A stretch of DNA of 64,000 bases from Camarhynchus parvulus (lineage: Eukaryota > Chordata > Aves > Passeriformes > Thraupidae): the NCBI RefSeq assembly GCF_901933205.1, contig NC_044600.1, positions 5,618,501 to 5,682,500 on the forward strand, given 5' to 3'. The translations under genes and the position numbers were made by a program. Under the pieces are notes generated by a model that was not told where the DNA came from, made no database searches, and worked only from the letters and a program-made list of their open reading frames with translations. Of this stretch, positions 22,090 to 33,044 are shown one piece after another; positions within the stretch are counted from its first letter, which is position 1, and every line of letters starts with the position of its first letter.

Positions 22090-22560
22090 ATGATGGTGGG
22101 ATTAGGCGTTCCTCAGCCGAGACTGTTCCACATTCTTTCCCCCTGATTTGCCACTCTCGTTCCCGCACCAGAAACCAGCTCAGCTCAGCTCCCTTCCAGC
22201 TCCGGCGCTGGAACTTTCCAGCCTCAGCCCCGCGTCCTTCCCAGCGTTTGTGCCTTGATTTAATGCTTTGATTTGAAAGTTATTTTTTACAATAAGAGAG
22301 AGATGGGCCCTGCCAAGAAAAGCAGTTTCATAAAACGCTGAACATGACTTGCATTCTGTAATTGCAAACCTGAGAGACTCGGAGTAATTGACATTTTGGA
22401 TGGATTGCAGGGGATCGTATTTAATCCTGAAAAGCAGGTTCCAGGCACAGGAGGAACTGCCAAGCCAAACTCAGCCTCCTTGCCGGGCTTCTACCATAAC
22501 TCATTCCCAAATCCAGCCAGCCCAGTCCTGAACCTAAATGTTTACATTTTTGATTTGCTA
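22090..22560. promoter_or_regulatory. candidate conserved non-coding element
   Basis: An AT-rich block directly after the CpG-rich stretch. Notable words are TGCTTTGATTTGAAAG (TCF/LEF-like CTTTGAT), TTTTTTACAATAAG (SOX-like ACAAT), CTGTAATTGCAAACC, GGAGTAATTGACATTTTGG and CGTATTTAATCCTG. It has no repeat structure, which makes decay of a transposon unlikely. Confidence 0.35.
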
Positions 22561-22673
22561 AGATAACATTCCTGGGTCACTGAAACGCTTTGTCAGGGAA
22601 GGGCTGGAGGAGACAGCGGAATTAGTGATGCACGGCTCGGGTGGGATGTGTGAGGGATGCTGGTGCTTCCCAG

Positions 22674-22852
22674 GATCACAGATCCCACATTCATCTGGGT
22701 CAGACAAGACCTCCAGGATCATTGAGTCCAGTCTGTGGCTGATCCCCACCAGAGCAGTGAGTGCCATGCCCAGGCATTCCTGGGACACTTCCAGGGATGG
22801 GCACACCAAACCTCCCTGGGCTGTTCCCTGACCACTCTTTCCATGAAGAAGA
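22674..22852 (-). mobile_element. CR1 LINE 3' fragment, second subfamily type
   Basis: GACCTCCAGGATCATTGAGT, CAGTGAGTGCCATGCCCAGG, GACACTTCCAGGGATGGGCA and CCAAACCTCCCTGGGC match the 6691 and 13168 copies. The final CAGAAATTCCT segment is replaced by unrelated sequence after CATGAAGAA. Confidence 0.8.
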
Positions 22853-23823
22853 GAATCCATGGAGAGTTGCATCCATACCCCAATAGCCAGGGGATTTCAG
22901 TGAGATTTTGCCATCTCCCTGCAGGTTCTGATCCTGTTTGGGGAAGGCAGGACTGAACGTGTGTCCCATTCCATGGAGGTGATTCCTGAAGCTGAATGTT
23001 GGAGAGGTGTGCAATGGACTCAGAGCTGCTGGGAGCTCCATCCATGAGTGTGTGAAATTCCATAAGTGTGGGAGCAGGCACGAATGAAATTCCATAGAAA
23101 AGTGACTCAGAGCCTGTGTATTTCTGTCAGTTCTGACTCCGTGCATGGGTGATTTTATAAATGTGTGGGATGTGGCCGAGGCTCAGGAAGTGCATCGGAA
23201 GCAGGAGCCAAACTTCCAAGTTTGGCTTCCAAGCAAAGCCAGGGCTTCTCCTTTTCCTTTGTCTCCCAGCACAGCTCCTGTAACGGATCTGCCCCCCATT
23301 AGTGTGGTTTACAGCCTGGCTATAAACATTTGCTTCTGTTTGAAAAGCAACAAATATCAGCGGAAATCTGTTCCCAGCTTTCTGCATCCCGGTAAAGGAT
23401 CCCAGGGAAGCGTTTCAAGGCCAGCCCTCTCCTTGGAAGCAGAGTGTTTACATTGCTGTAGATTTTGGTGGCGCAAACACTCGTTTCCAATGGTGCAGAT
23501 GGAAAGAAAGCAGAAAACCCAGGGATGTCAGAGGGAATTACACATCCCTGAACTTGAAAATGAGGACAGAGCTCCCAAAAGCATCCGCTGAGTTCCTTTT
23601 GGATTGGGATGGATTTGGGCTCAGTGACTTGTGCTGGATGTGGCCTGAGGTTTGAACTGGTCACCTCAGAGATGTCCTAGAAGGGCTGCAGGGGCCTGGA
23701 GTGGCTTCTCCAGAGTCAGGCCACCAGCACTGGGCCAAGCTGGTTTGTGCCATCCCTTGTAACCAAGGCCAGGATTCAGGCGGGGTTAGGATGGGGTTGG
23801 ATTTAGTGCTGTGTGCTGGAAAT
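22853..23823. other. unique sequence, no gene seen
   Basis: AT-rich around 23290-23480 (GGCTATAAACATTTGCTTCTG, CAACAAATATCAGCGG), a weak conserved-element candidate. No exon or repeat is recognised. Confidence 0.4.
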
Positions 23824-24057
23824 GATAGAATTATAGAATTCCGGGATGGTTTGGGTTGGAAGAGATCTTCAAGATCATCTCCTTCCACTCCCCTGCCATG
23901 GGCAGGGACACCTTCCACTAGCCCAGGCTGCTCCAACCTGGCCTTGGACACTTCCAGGGATGGAACAGCCACAGCTTCTCCTGGGTATCCAGGACCTCCC
24001 CACCCTCACAGGGCAGGATTTCTTCCCAATATCCAATGTAAACCACCCCCCTTCCTG
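23824..24057 (-). mobile_element. CR1 LINE 3' fragment
   Basis: Well-preserved 3' tail on the minus strand (plus-strand TAGAATTATAGAATTCC), then GGGATGGTTTGGGTTGGAAG, CCATGGGCAGGGACACCTTC and CTCACAGGGCAGGATTTC, with TTCCCAATATCCAATGTAAA at the 5' side. It spans more of the 3' end than most copies here. Confidence 0.93.
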
Positions 24058-25279
24058 CCATTAATGCCCTTTACCATGTTAGGGAATGAGCTCCCTTTCC
24101 CCTCTCCAGGGGCAGATTTCCAGCCCGGTTTGGGGCCAGTCCTGGTGTCAAGGCTGGCAGTGCTGGGAACGGGAGATTATTTACCCAGCTGCACATCTTT
24201 ATTCCTCCCATGCCCGTTGTTGTTGCCATTTTGCATATTCCATTGTGGAAGAGGGACGGGGAGGAGGGACGTGAGGCCGGGGCCGTGGGGCTGCTCCGCT
24301 CTCCCGGCGGCAGCGGGAGCCCGTGGCTGCCGGGACATCCACATCTGCTCCCGATTTGTGGACAATGGAGCACCAGCCCCTGGCTGCACACGGATGAGCT
24401 GTGACAACTTGACAGCCTGCCCAGGAATTCCGACCCAGCCGTTCCTATCCAAAGCCATCAGCGCTGCCTGAGCCAGCGCTGGAAGGAGTGGGGGTGAATC
24501 ATCATTTCAAAGGGAAGGAAAGAAAAGAAGTGTTGCTTCTTTTTTTGGGATTTGGGATGAACCGCATCAGATCCTCCCTTCATCTGGTCACAGGGATGCA
24601 GCAGCACAGGAGCTGGGTTGCTGCAAAGCAGCGCAGGGTGTTCTCTGCCCTCTGCTCCTGGATGGCCCTTTGGATGTCCCCTTGCCCCTGGAGCAGCCAG
24701 GGCATGGTAGCAGCTCTGTCCAGCCTTTCCCTGCCTGCAGACAGGGAGGCAGAGAAGGGCTGTCCTCCTTTTCCACCTGCTCCTCATGTGCCCCATCCCA
24801 GTTCTGTGCTCTCTGGAGCTCTGCTCAGCCCCTTGGATGGATAAGGGTGGGAGGGTCTTTGTCCTCTGCAGCTCATTCTGGAAGAAAATCTCTGCTCCTG
24901 CTCTCACCTGTCCTGCAGAACATAATTCTTCCTCCACCCATCCATCCATGGATCCATCCATGGATCCCATCCCACCATCCCACACAGAGCAATACAGCAC
25001 AGTGAGCTCTCCTGACAATTCCTGAGTCAGGACTGGGACTGCCCAGCCCCTCTTCAGGCTCAGGACCTCTGCCCCAGTCTCACCGAGTGCTGCTCACCCC
25101 ATTCTCCCCCAGAGCACCCTGCTGAAGGACAGCAGAGCCTGGAGAAGGATGAGGATGTCCCTGCTCCGTGAGGATGCTGCAGATCCCTTCCCTCCCCTGG
25201 CACAGCCAGCAGGTGTAAAGCAGGGCTGAGCCAGCCTGACAAAATGCGAGGGACCAAAATTGCATTACCTGGCTCAGGA
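24058..25279. other. unique sequence, no gene seen
   Basis: CpG-enriched near 24260-24320 (GGACGGGGAGGAGGGACG, CTCCCGGCGGCAGCGG). A short ATCCATCC/ATGGATCC repeat lies at 24935-24970. The 256-residue frame starting at 23701 runs out of the CR1 copy and is not a gene. Confidence 0.4.
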
Positions 25280-25515
25280 GCTGGGGCTGTGACCGTGGGG
25301 ATTAATTAGATAAACAACCCCCTTGCACAGAGCCTTCTCTAAATGTCCCAGCAAGGCCCCATTAAGGATTTTGCTGTCACTAACCTCAGCCCTCAGTGAT
25401 TTAATTAGACAATTAGAAGGTGCTTGGGAATGCTCTGTAGTACCCAGAGATATTAACACCATTTGTATTTATATTTAATGACATTGCAGAAGGGACTTTA
25501 ATTATTTTTTCTTGT
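25280..25515. promoter_or_regulatory. AT-rich candidate conserved non-coding element
   Basis: Homeodomain-type motifs are dense: GGGATTAATTAGATAAAC, CCATTAAGGATTTTG, GTGATTTAATTAGACAATTAG, TATTTATATTTAATGAC and GACTTTAATTATTTTTTC. Composition changes abruptly from GC-rich flanks. It contains no tandem or transposon signature. Confidence 0.35.
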
Positions 25516-26090
25516 CTTTAAACTTCCAAGCAGGAAAGTCTCCTCTGACTTCTGCAGCCTCTTGCAGGTGCTGTCACTGACTCATGTCCCAGGGCCAGAG
25601 ATCTTTGCCATTGCCCCTTGGCAAGTGGGTTGTTCCTTGGGATCCTACAGGAGGAGCAGGAACCAGCAGGGTCAGGACCAGGGAGTGTCCCCTGGCTGTG
25701 CAGAGGTTTTGTGGGGCTCTTTAGGACTCTAAAATCCATGGAAGGTTCAATAACTGCCCATGGAAGAGCCACCAGCACATCCCTTGGTCCTTGGCATGCT
25801 GGAAAGAGCAGGATGTTTCCTGGCACAGCAAGAGAGGGATTTGATGGATGAGGAAAACAAAGCCCATCCTCACTCAGGTCCTTGGCAGCCTCCGAGTCAC
25901 CCAGAATATCCGATAAATCTGGGGCTGGGCACAGGCTCCAGCTGCCAGCAGCTGCAGCTGGGATCTGAGCTGGGATCCCTGCAGGAGCAGGGGCTGGAAA
26001 AGCTTTGTCCCAGCACCAGGCAGCTCCCAGCCCCCTTCCTCACCCCCACCAGCCCTTCCTTCCTGCCCTCCCAAAGATGCCATCCTTGCA
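25516..26090. other. unique sequence, no gene seen
   Basis: GC-rich, no recognised element. Several overlapping frames occur on both strands without exon-like boundaries. Confidence 0.4.
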
Positions 26091-26270
26091 ATCTCTTCCA
26101 ATAATTGTGTTTTCCCTGGATTACAGCCCCAGTAATACAATTAAGCCTAAATAATACAGATGAAGTGGGGAATAATTTGATTTGCCAACTAATGTTTGAT
26201 TCAAGGGGTTTTTTTTCCCCTGTTTTACTGAATCTACAGTTGACAAATCCCACAACCATTCCCCTCTCCC
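26091..26270. promoter_or_regulatory. candidate conserved non-coding element
   Basis: AT-rich and motif-dense: CCAATAATTGTG, GGATTACAGCCCCAGTAAT, ACAATTAAGCCTAAATAATAC, GGGAATAATTTGATTTGCC and CTAATGTTTGATTC. Several bases are arranged as closely spaced TAAT/ATTA cores. Confidence 0.35.
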
Positions 26271-27847
26271 TGTCCTTCAGTGAGACACGGACACAGAGGA
26301 GTGATTCATCACAGGGGTTGGATGCAGCCTGCTGAAAACCACGGATGTTTGTGTTGGTTTATGCATGGAAGGGGTGGGATCCCCCTGGGAGCTCCTGGAG
26401 GCAGTGAAAGGGATTGTCTTGGATAATCAAAGACAACGAGGGAAAGTGGGGTCAATGATCCGTTTGACAAAAGCAGAAGGCAGAGGATGCACGGAGCAAT
26501 TCCAGAGCTGGGGATGTGACAAGAGGCTGCTGCCAGGAGCCATCTGGCCAGAAGGGAGAGGGAGAGGGGGAGCACCAGCCTGTGGAATGGGCACCTTGGG
26601 AACGGTGCCTTCACACCTGGAGCCTCCAGGCATGACACAACCGTGCTTGGGGCCACTCTGAGAGTTCCCTGGGACAGAATGGGACATTCCACCTGACAGA
26701 GCCACTGCTGGTGTCCCAAGGCATGAAAAGAACCTTTGGGACACCCCGTGTAGGTGTCGGGGTGTGAGGTGCTTTTCCAGGTGATTGACTGGAGGCAGCC
26801 CCGGCGAGTGGTTTCAGAAGGATTTTTGCAGGGAGTCACTCAGGGTCAGGGCTTTGGAATGTTCTGCTGGTCTTTTCCATTTGCAAAGGGTAAAAATATG
26901 AGAGAGGAGCTGGAACAACCTGTGTAAATAAGGAATGAGAAAGGAAAAATGAAACTGCAGGGAGCAGCTTCCTCCCGGGCGCTTTTCTCTGCCTTTTATA
27001 GGCAAATCTGCTGCTGGGCCTCAGCACCTCCCAGCTGCCCCTAAGCCCCACTGTCCCAGCAAGCCAGGAACCAGTTCATGCTCAGGCTACACCTGGGATG
27101 AGCTGATTTCCAGGGATATGAGGGATCTCTGCAGAAAAGCAATGCAGCAGGGGCCAGGCTGGGCCAGCTCTGGAGGGGGCTCTGGTGGAATAGTTCCTAA
27201 ATCCTTTTTATTCCTGGTTTACTGAAAGATGCTGAGAAAAAAACCCAAAAATCCGTGGCTTTGGGTGGATGCCTCAAGTTCAGAGCCCAGCCTGCCCTGA
27301 TATCCCATTTATTTGGAAGGGTTAGTGCTGGTCCAGGCCACATTCCTGCCTCCATCCCAGGCAGAGCAGCAGTCAGGGTTAGGTGATGGCAGAGGAAATT
27401 CCAGGATGCTTCATTCCAAGTAGATGTGCTCTCTGGGCTGCCAGACAGGGAAGGAAATTGAAAAAATGATCTCTTTCATGTGGGTTTTGGTCCTTGTTGA
27501 GAGGAGTCAGGCTGGGATTAACTGTCCCACTGCAGAAGGGCCATGGAGCAGGAGCTCTCCTGGTGGGGCCCTGCTGGAGCCATGGGAGGGAGCTGGGGGG
27601 CATTTGGGGGGTTTCCCAGTGCTCCCAGCGTGCAGCAGGCAGGGCTCCCTCTGCCAGACCTGGTTTTCCATGTTCTGGAAAAGCCCAAGGACAGACCTGG
27701 AGCTCTGTGGGCTCTGGAGCAGCCGCTGTGCTGAGCAGGTCACTGCTGAGGGCTCTGTGTGGGACAGCCCCTGTCCCTCTGCTGTGATGGTGGTGTCCCC
27801 ACACCCAGCTCACCCCAACAGTGAGAAAATAACAGGGTCTGGACAGG
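26271..27847. other. unique sequence, no gene seen
   Basis: No gene, repeat or strong motif cluster. A purine-rich patch (GGGAGAGGGAGAGGGGGAG) lies at about 26556-26575. Confidence 0.4.
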
Positions 27848-28180
27848 CACAGAATTCACAGAATTCACAGAATTCACAGAATGACCAGGTTGGAAGAGAC
27901 CTTCAGCATCATCGAGTCCAACCCAGCCCCAACACCTCAACTAAACCCTGGCCCCCAGTGCCACATCCAGGCTTTGTTAAACATACCCAGGGATGGTGAC
28001 ACCACCACCTCCCTGGGCAGAACATTCCAGAATTTTATCACTCCTTCCATTAAAAACTTTGTCCTGGTATCCCACCTGTATTTCCCTTGGTGCAGCCTGA
28101 GGCTGTGTGCTCTGTTCTGTCAGTGCTGCTGGAGAAAGAGCCCAGCCCCAGCTGAGCACAGGCGCCTTTCAGGGAACAAT
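27848..28180 (-). mobile_element. CR1 LINE 3' fragment with intact microsatellite tail
   Basis: The longest CR1 piece in the window. The 3' tail consists of about three exact AGAATTCAC units (plus-strand text), followed by AGGTTGGAAGAGACCTTCAG, CATCATCGAGTCCAACCC, CAGTGCCACATCCAGGC, GGGATGGTGACACCACCACC, TCCCTGGGCAGAACATTCCA and GGTGCAGCCTGAGGCTGTG. The intact tail and low divergence suggest that this is the youngest CR1 insertion here. It is still 5'-truncated and non-coding. Confidence 0.93.
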
Positions 28181-28195
28181 TGCTCCCTGTCTAGC

Positions 28196-28260
28196 AGGGA
28201 GCTGGAATGAGATGATCCTTCAGGTCCCCCCCAACCCAAAGCACTCTGTGATTCCATGAC
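28196..28260 (+). mobile_element. CR1 LINE 3' terminal fragment
   Basis: Only the last ~65 bases: GGAGCTGGAATGAGATGATC, CTTCAGGTCCCCCCCAACCC, AAAGCACTCTGTGATTCC. It is oriented opposite to the adjacent copy at 27848-28180, so the two truncated 5' sides face each other about 15 bases apart. Confidence 0.8.
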
Positions 28261-29499
28261 AAGGGAGCTCAGCTGTGCATGGATGGAAGGGGCCCAGAGC
28301 CAAGGAAAGGTGCCTGGGAAAGCCTGAGCTGTTCCCTGATGGAGGTGCAGGGAGGGTGCTGATGTCCCACAACATCTGCCTGGGATTCAAAGTGTGGCTC
28401 AGGGCTCTTCTGTCACTTAGGCTCGGCTTAAAAACGATGTTTGTTCCCCCTCATCCAACTACAGCCAGGAAATATCCCAGAGCAGCGTGGGGAGGGGTGA
28501 AATGGAGCCTGGGGGAGGGATGGGGAGGTTCCGCAGCAGGAACTCGCTCCTGCCCGAGGCACAGAGTTCACGCTCGGCTCTCCAGAGAGCCCCAGCCGGG
28601 ATGGAGGGTGTCCAACAGTGCTGACATGATGGATGGGGAGGAGAGTGAGGAGGAAAGGCTGAAATGAGCAGTTTCATGCACACAGGGGCTGTGCCAAAGC
28701 CCAGAACTCCTGGTTTTCCCTTGGCATCTGTGACAGCAGCCTGAGCTCTGTGGAACAAAGCGGCCGTGCCTCCAGAGCTCATCCTGTAATTCCCAGGGTG
28801 GGCTGGGGGTGACCCAGGGCCTGTCCCAGCACACACCAGCTCTGACGGACACTCTCCAGCCCCTCCATGTTCCATGTGAGCTTCAGGAGTGTGATCCCAT
28901 CCCAAACACTGCCCAAGTGCCCTGGGAACACGGATCTGCAGCGCTGGAGCCAGGAACGGGCTGGGTTTGTGAACACAAGGTATCGATCCTCTGCTCTCCC
29001 TCCAGGCTGGAGCTGCTCCCTCCTTCCCAGCACAAACGCCTGCGGGGCTCTGCACTTGCACTCAGCTGCCCACCCCGGCTCTCACCTGCAGAGCCCCTCC
29101 CAGCCAGGCCTGGATGGATTTCCCCAAGGAGCAGAGCCCTGGGGCACTGAGCCACGGATTAACAACCACAGGGGACAGCTCTGCCAGCTGGGGACATCTG
29201 GGAACCTCCCCAGCTGAATGTCACCACTGTCCTGTGCAGGGGAAGCAGGGGAGGGTGGGACAGCGCCGTGCACTGGGGACATGGAGCTGCTCAGCAGTGG
29301 GGAGGCTGAAAGAGCCCAGTCCTCACCCACATCCATGGCCAAACATTCCCCAGCCCCCTCTGGTCTGGGGGCTCCAGGAAGGCTGGAGGGGGATCCCAGA
29401 GCTTTGCCCATGAAAAGGGCAGGAGGCACAGCAGGATTTGCCCCCCAGCCAGGACCAAGCTTCTCCCTCCATGGCAGCTGCTGTCCCTCCCATTTTCCT
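28261..29499. other. unique sequence, no gene seen
   Basis: GC-rich, no recognised repeat. Overlapping frames from 28459 to 29430 on both strands are compositional. Confidence 0.4.
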
Positions 29500-29790
29500 C
29501 CTGGCAGCTAAGTTGTTAATAAGCCTCCTTTTCTCAGAGTCCATTGAAATGACTATTTTAAAACAACTACAGATGTGCTAAATTGGCTCAGCATAATAGG
29601 ATGAGATGGAGAATAAAGGTTTCCCCAGTGGGCTGTCGCCAGCACAGGTAATTTATTACCTGGGTGGCTAATTACACGCTTCCCAGCTTTCCAGGGTGAA
29701 AACATCTTGATATTTCCTAGTTAAGGAGCCCTGACACGAGTGAAATGACCAGACATGTGAATAGGAAACACGGTGATGAAGTACCTGCGA
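29500..29790. promoter_or_regulatory. candidate conserved element with dimeric homeodomain palindrome
   Basis: AT-rich block with CTAAGTTGTTAATAAGCC, GACTATTTTAAAACAACTAC, GGCTAATTACACGC and a perfect inverted repeat CAGGTAAT-TT-ATTACCTG at 29645-29662. The centre, TAAT-TT-ATTA, fits the P2-type dimer site of paired-class homeodomain proteins, and each outer arm is a CAGGTA word like those bound by ZEB/Snail zinc fingers. Use of the site is inferred, not shown. Confidence 0.4.
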
Positions 29791-30234
29791 GCTGAAGAAT
29801 GCAAAGGAAAAGGCATTCTGCAGCCAGGAAAAATGAACTGTGGGATTTCCCCCAGCGCCTTGGGGGAGCGGGGAAGGGCTGCACCCCTCCAACGCCAGCC
29901 AATTCCTGCACTTTCTGCAGGAAAACGGCTGCTAACTGAATTCCAAGCTGGGGAAAAAAAAAAATCCCTCCTGTAAAGCAGAGAGGAGAAAGAATTTCAT
30001 GAGTTCTGCACAAGCACTCGTGAGCTTTGGGGGCTGTGGGAAGGGGAAAGCTCTGCAGTCCTCCCCTCTGCCTGGGGCTGGCAACACCCCCTGGCCCTGC
30101 TGATGGATATTCCTCCCCACCAGAAGCTCATGTATGAGAAGCTCCCTCATTCCAGGAGAACCCTCCCATCTCCAGCTCCTCTCCACCCTGAGGAATCACC
30201 CCTTCCCCTGGTGCATTCCGAGCAGTGCAGGTAG
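29791..30234. other. unique sequence, no gene seen
   Basis: Featureless apart from an 11-base A run near 29952. A GCAG/GTAGGA donor-like junction at 30229 lacks a convincing upstream acceptor. Confidence 0.4.
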
Positions 30235-30370
30235 GAAACACATCTCCGTTATTTCTGGTTTGTTATTTGATTATAAAATGTAATGTTTGCTTGGTTAATG
30301 GCTTTGAGACAAGGCATCCTATAAAATACACACTCCCTGAACACAGCAAATGGGCCAATTTTCCCAGGAT
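30235..30370. promoter_or_regulatory. weak AT-rich candidate regulatory element
   Basis: TTTCTGGTTTGTTATTTGATT, ATAAAATGTAATGTTTGCTTGG and TTAATGGCTTTGAG occur within 100 bases and contrast with GC-rich flanks. Confidence 0.25.
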
Positions 30371-31146
30371 TTAAAATCAATGGCTTGGAGCAAATCCCAT
30401 CCAGGAGAAAGATGCCTGGTGGAAGTGCCTGTGGCAGCCCAGGGCCTCCAGCCGCAGCACAGGAGCTGGGGTTGGCAATTGCAGGGCCAAACAAAACTTG
30501 GGAAAAGGGTTTCTTTTTCCCTGGCCAGACTGGAGTGGTGGGATTGGGCTGGGTTGTGGGCTCACTGCCTGCTGGGTGACCCATTCCTGTCACCAGCTTT
30601 GGAGGCTGCTGCTGGTGACCTGACCTTGTCCCACGGCCAGCAGAGGGGCCAGAGCCCTGCCGGCTTCTGGGAGCTCACCCTGGGCTTGGATCTTCCCATA
30701 AGGACAGGAAATTATCTCAGCTGAAATGGAATCCAGGCTTCCAGGCCCCTGGGTGCTTTTTTAGCACCCAAAAACCACCCAGAAATGAGGATGTACCTGG
30801 TTTTTCTCAGGTGTTTCCCACTCTGTTCAAGATCCCGCTGTTCACTGAAGGAAACTGTCTTGGAGCTGGCACAGCTGCCAAGGAAATCTGAGCAGGCAAC
30901 TTTCCTGGAAGCCATGGGAAGATTCTGGAGCTCTTCTCTCTCCTGACTTTACAGAAGTGGCAGGAACAGAGATGGCACCGCCTGGGAAGAGTCCCGAGAT
31001 CCTCCCTGGCTCTCTGCAGTGGGGGAGCTGCAAACCCTGTTTTGTCTCTCCTGGGACCCCATTTCACAGCAGGCAGCAGGGAAGGATGGGGCTGGGTGGT
31101 GCCATGGCCAGGGATGGATGTAGTTCCAATGGTGCCCAAAATGTGG
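30371..31146. other. unique sequence, no gene seen
   Basis: No repeat, exon or motif cluster recognised. Confidence 0.4.
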
Positions 31147-31292
31147 ATCATAGAAAAATTGGATTATTTGGGTTGGAAAAGACCTTAAAGCCCATCCAGT
31201 CCAACCCCTGCCATGGACAGGGACACCTTCCACTGTCCTGGGGTGCTCCAAGCTTTGTCCAACCAGGCCCTGGACACTTCCAGGGATGCAAA
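31147..31292 (-). mobile_element. CR1 LINE 3' fragment
   Basis: ATCATAGAAAAATTGGATTA, TTTGGGTTGGAAAAGACC, CCTGCCATGGACAGGGACAC and GGACACTTCCAGGGATG in reverse-complement CR1 order. Homology stops right after the GACACTTCCAGGGATG block, giving a shorter copy than the one at 35327. Confidence 0.92.
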
Positions 31293-31689
31293 TCCATTCT
31301 GGGATGAGATCCCATCTGCTGTCACCTTGTAACACTGAAATTCTGTGCATTTTCCAAAAAAAAATCCCCCATATTTGTGTGACACGTGGGGCTGGGGTGA
31401 TCCCGACTGTCTCTGGAAAGAGGAGAGTTGGGGCTAAAGGGAAGAGCAGGAAACGAGGTGTTTGGGGTATGAAAGGGGCCTCATTGCCAGGGATAAAAGG
31501 GAGGGATGTGTGTTCACGTCTTTGGATCCGCAGCATCTCCCAAAGCTCGAGGTTTCTGCTTCTTTATCCTTCGACTCCTTCCTTAATGAGAAATTAATTA
31601 GCCTTGTAGCTCCTGCTTGGGAACTTGTAAACACTCAGCGCTGCCTGTTGCTCTCCCCACCTGGGTCCCACCCCCGTCCCTGCAGCCCA
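31293..31689. other. unique sequence, no gene seen
   Basis: Mostly unremarkable. GAGAAATTAATTAGCCTTG near 31588 is a single homeodomain-type cluster. Confidence 0.4.
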
Positions 31690-31880
31690 AGATATCTGAC
31701 AAAAACACTCGCGAACAAAGCGCGCCGCTAATTCGGGGAATTATCGGGGAGCCGGAGCAGGGCTGAGATAATCGGCCGTAAATAGCGGCTGATTGCTCTT
31801 CCTCCCACCCCCAGCGAGCGGCTCGGGGCCACCGGGCCGGGAAGTGACCGGGCTGGGGATGTCCTGGATGCTCCTGCGGG
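31690..31880. promoter_or_regulatory. short CpG-rich block with homeodomain cores
   Basis: A high CpG count in under 200 bases (CTCGCGAACAAAGCGCGCCG, TCGGCCGTAAATAGCGGC, AGCGAGCGGCTCGGGGCC), interspersed with CTAATTCGGGGAATTATCGG and GAGATAATCGG. The mixture of CpGs and TAAT/GATAA words resembles a small regulatory island. No start site is assignable. Confidence 0.35.
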
Positions 31881-31956
31881 GGATGGTGCTGCTGGCTCCA
31901 CTGCCTCGCTCTTGGGGAAAAAAAAAGGAAAAGCAGTGATTGCTTGGCGGTCCTGG

Positions 31957-32027
31957 TTGTGATGTCCCCACTGTGATGTCCTCACTGTGATGTCCTCATT
32001 TCCATGTCCTTCCTTCCATGTCCTCCT
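31957..32027. repeat. 14-bp tandem repeat, 3 to 5 copies
   Basis: TTGTGATGTCCCCA, CTGTGATGTCCTCA and CTGTGATGTCCTCA are consecutive, followed by two looser TTCCATGTCCT copies. Confidence 0.88.
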
Positions 32028-32839
32028 CCCCCTCGGGCTCTGTGTGGTCCCCGTGCCTTGAGCAGCTCCCGATGGTTCAGTCCCTGGCAGAGGAAGCTCT
32101 GCAGCTCTGCATCCCTTCGCCTAGCCCTGCCTGAGAATTCCTGGGCTCTGCTGCCTCATCCCAGCCCTTCTCCAGCCTCTCCAAGCCCACCCTCATCCCT
32201 GCCAGCAGCCACAGCCTCTCCTGCTCAGCAGAGAGCTGGAAGTGCACAATGGAGCATCCTCAGGAGCACATCCAGAGCCATGGAAACACATCCCTGACAC
32301 CGCACAGGACCTGTGAGCAGGATGTGCTCCCAGAGCAGCCAGAGAGGGGTAAAAGAGGTGGGAACAAGGCTGGGAAATGTGGGCTCAGCCCAGTGGATCA
32401 CATTGCTGGGACACACCCTGGTTCCATGGCACGGAGCAGGATCATCTTCGTGCCAGGACCTCATTCATTTTCATTAAAATATCATTTTTCCGAAGAGAGA
32501 AGTTTAATTGACAGGGAACTCATGGGATTAATCGTTGCAAATTCAGAAGACAAGGAGTGCGCTGAGGCCACAGGGCAGCAAAGAGCACGAGCTGTGTGCA
32601 AACTCCAGCCCTGGGCAGTGATGGGGCACTTCCCACTCCCATTGAGCCAAGGAGCATGGACCCTGTGTGCAAAGCCTGCAGCAGAACCGGCTGCTTTTTT
32701 TTTGGGGCTGCTTTGCCCCAAAATCCCTGTCCTGCCCTGCTGGGGCACAGCTGTTGATGCATCAAGGGACAGCTCTGCAGCCCTGAGGCCCAGCTCTGCT
32801 GCTGAGACACTTTTCCCTGCACAGTCAGGGAACAACCCT
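32028..32839. other. unique sequence, no gene seen
   Basis: A 270-residue plus-strand frame (32249-33061) crosses this stretch but is matched by long antisense frames and has no domain. 32460-32530 is AT-rich (TTCATTAAAATATCATTTTTCC, GTTTAATTGACAGG) and could be regulatory. Confidence 0.4.
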
Positions 32840-32890
32840 GGAGTTTCCTACCCACAGGAGTTTCCTACCCACAGGAGTTTCCTACCCACA
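32840..32890. repeat. 17-bp exact tandem repeat, 3 copies
   Basis: GGAGTTTCCTACCCACA is repeated three times without a mismatch, followed by a partial GGAAGG. Sequence identity implies very recent expansion or sequence-assembly collapse/expansion. Confidence 0.93.
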
Positions 32891-33044
32891 GGAAGGTGGG
32901 TCCCACGAGCAGGTTTGGTGGCAGGGAAGTCTCCTGATGCCTCCTGCTCCTTCCTCCTGCGCTGCTCAGCTGATGGGACAGAATGGGTTTGTGTCATTTC
33001 CTCAAGGAGGAAATGTGCTGTTCCAAAGAGGACTTGGAGCTCCT

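Noticed and set aside
23701..24471. 256-residue plus-strand frame
   Set aside because: About a third lies over an antisense CR1 copy; the remainder has no domain.
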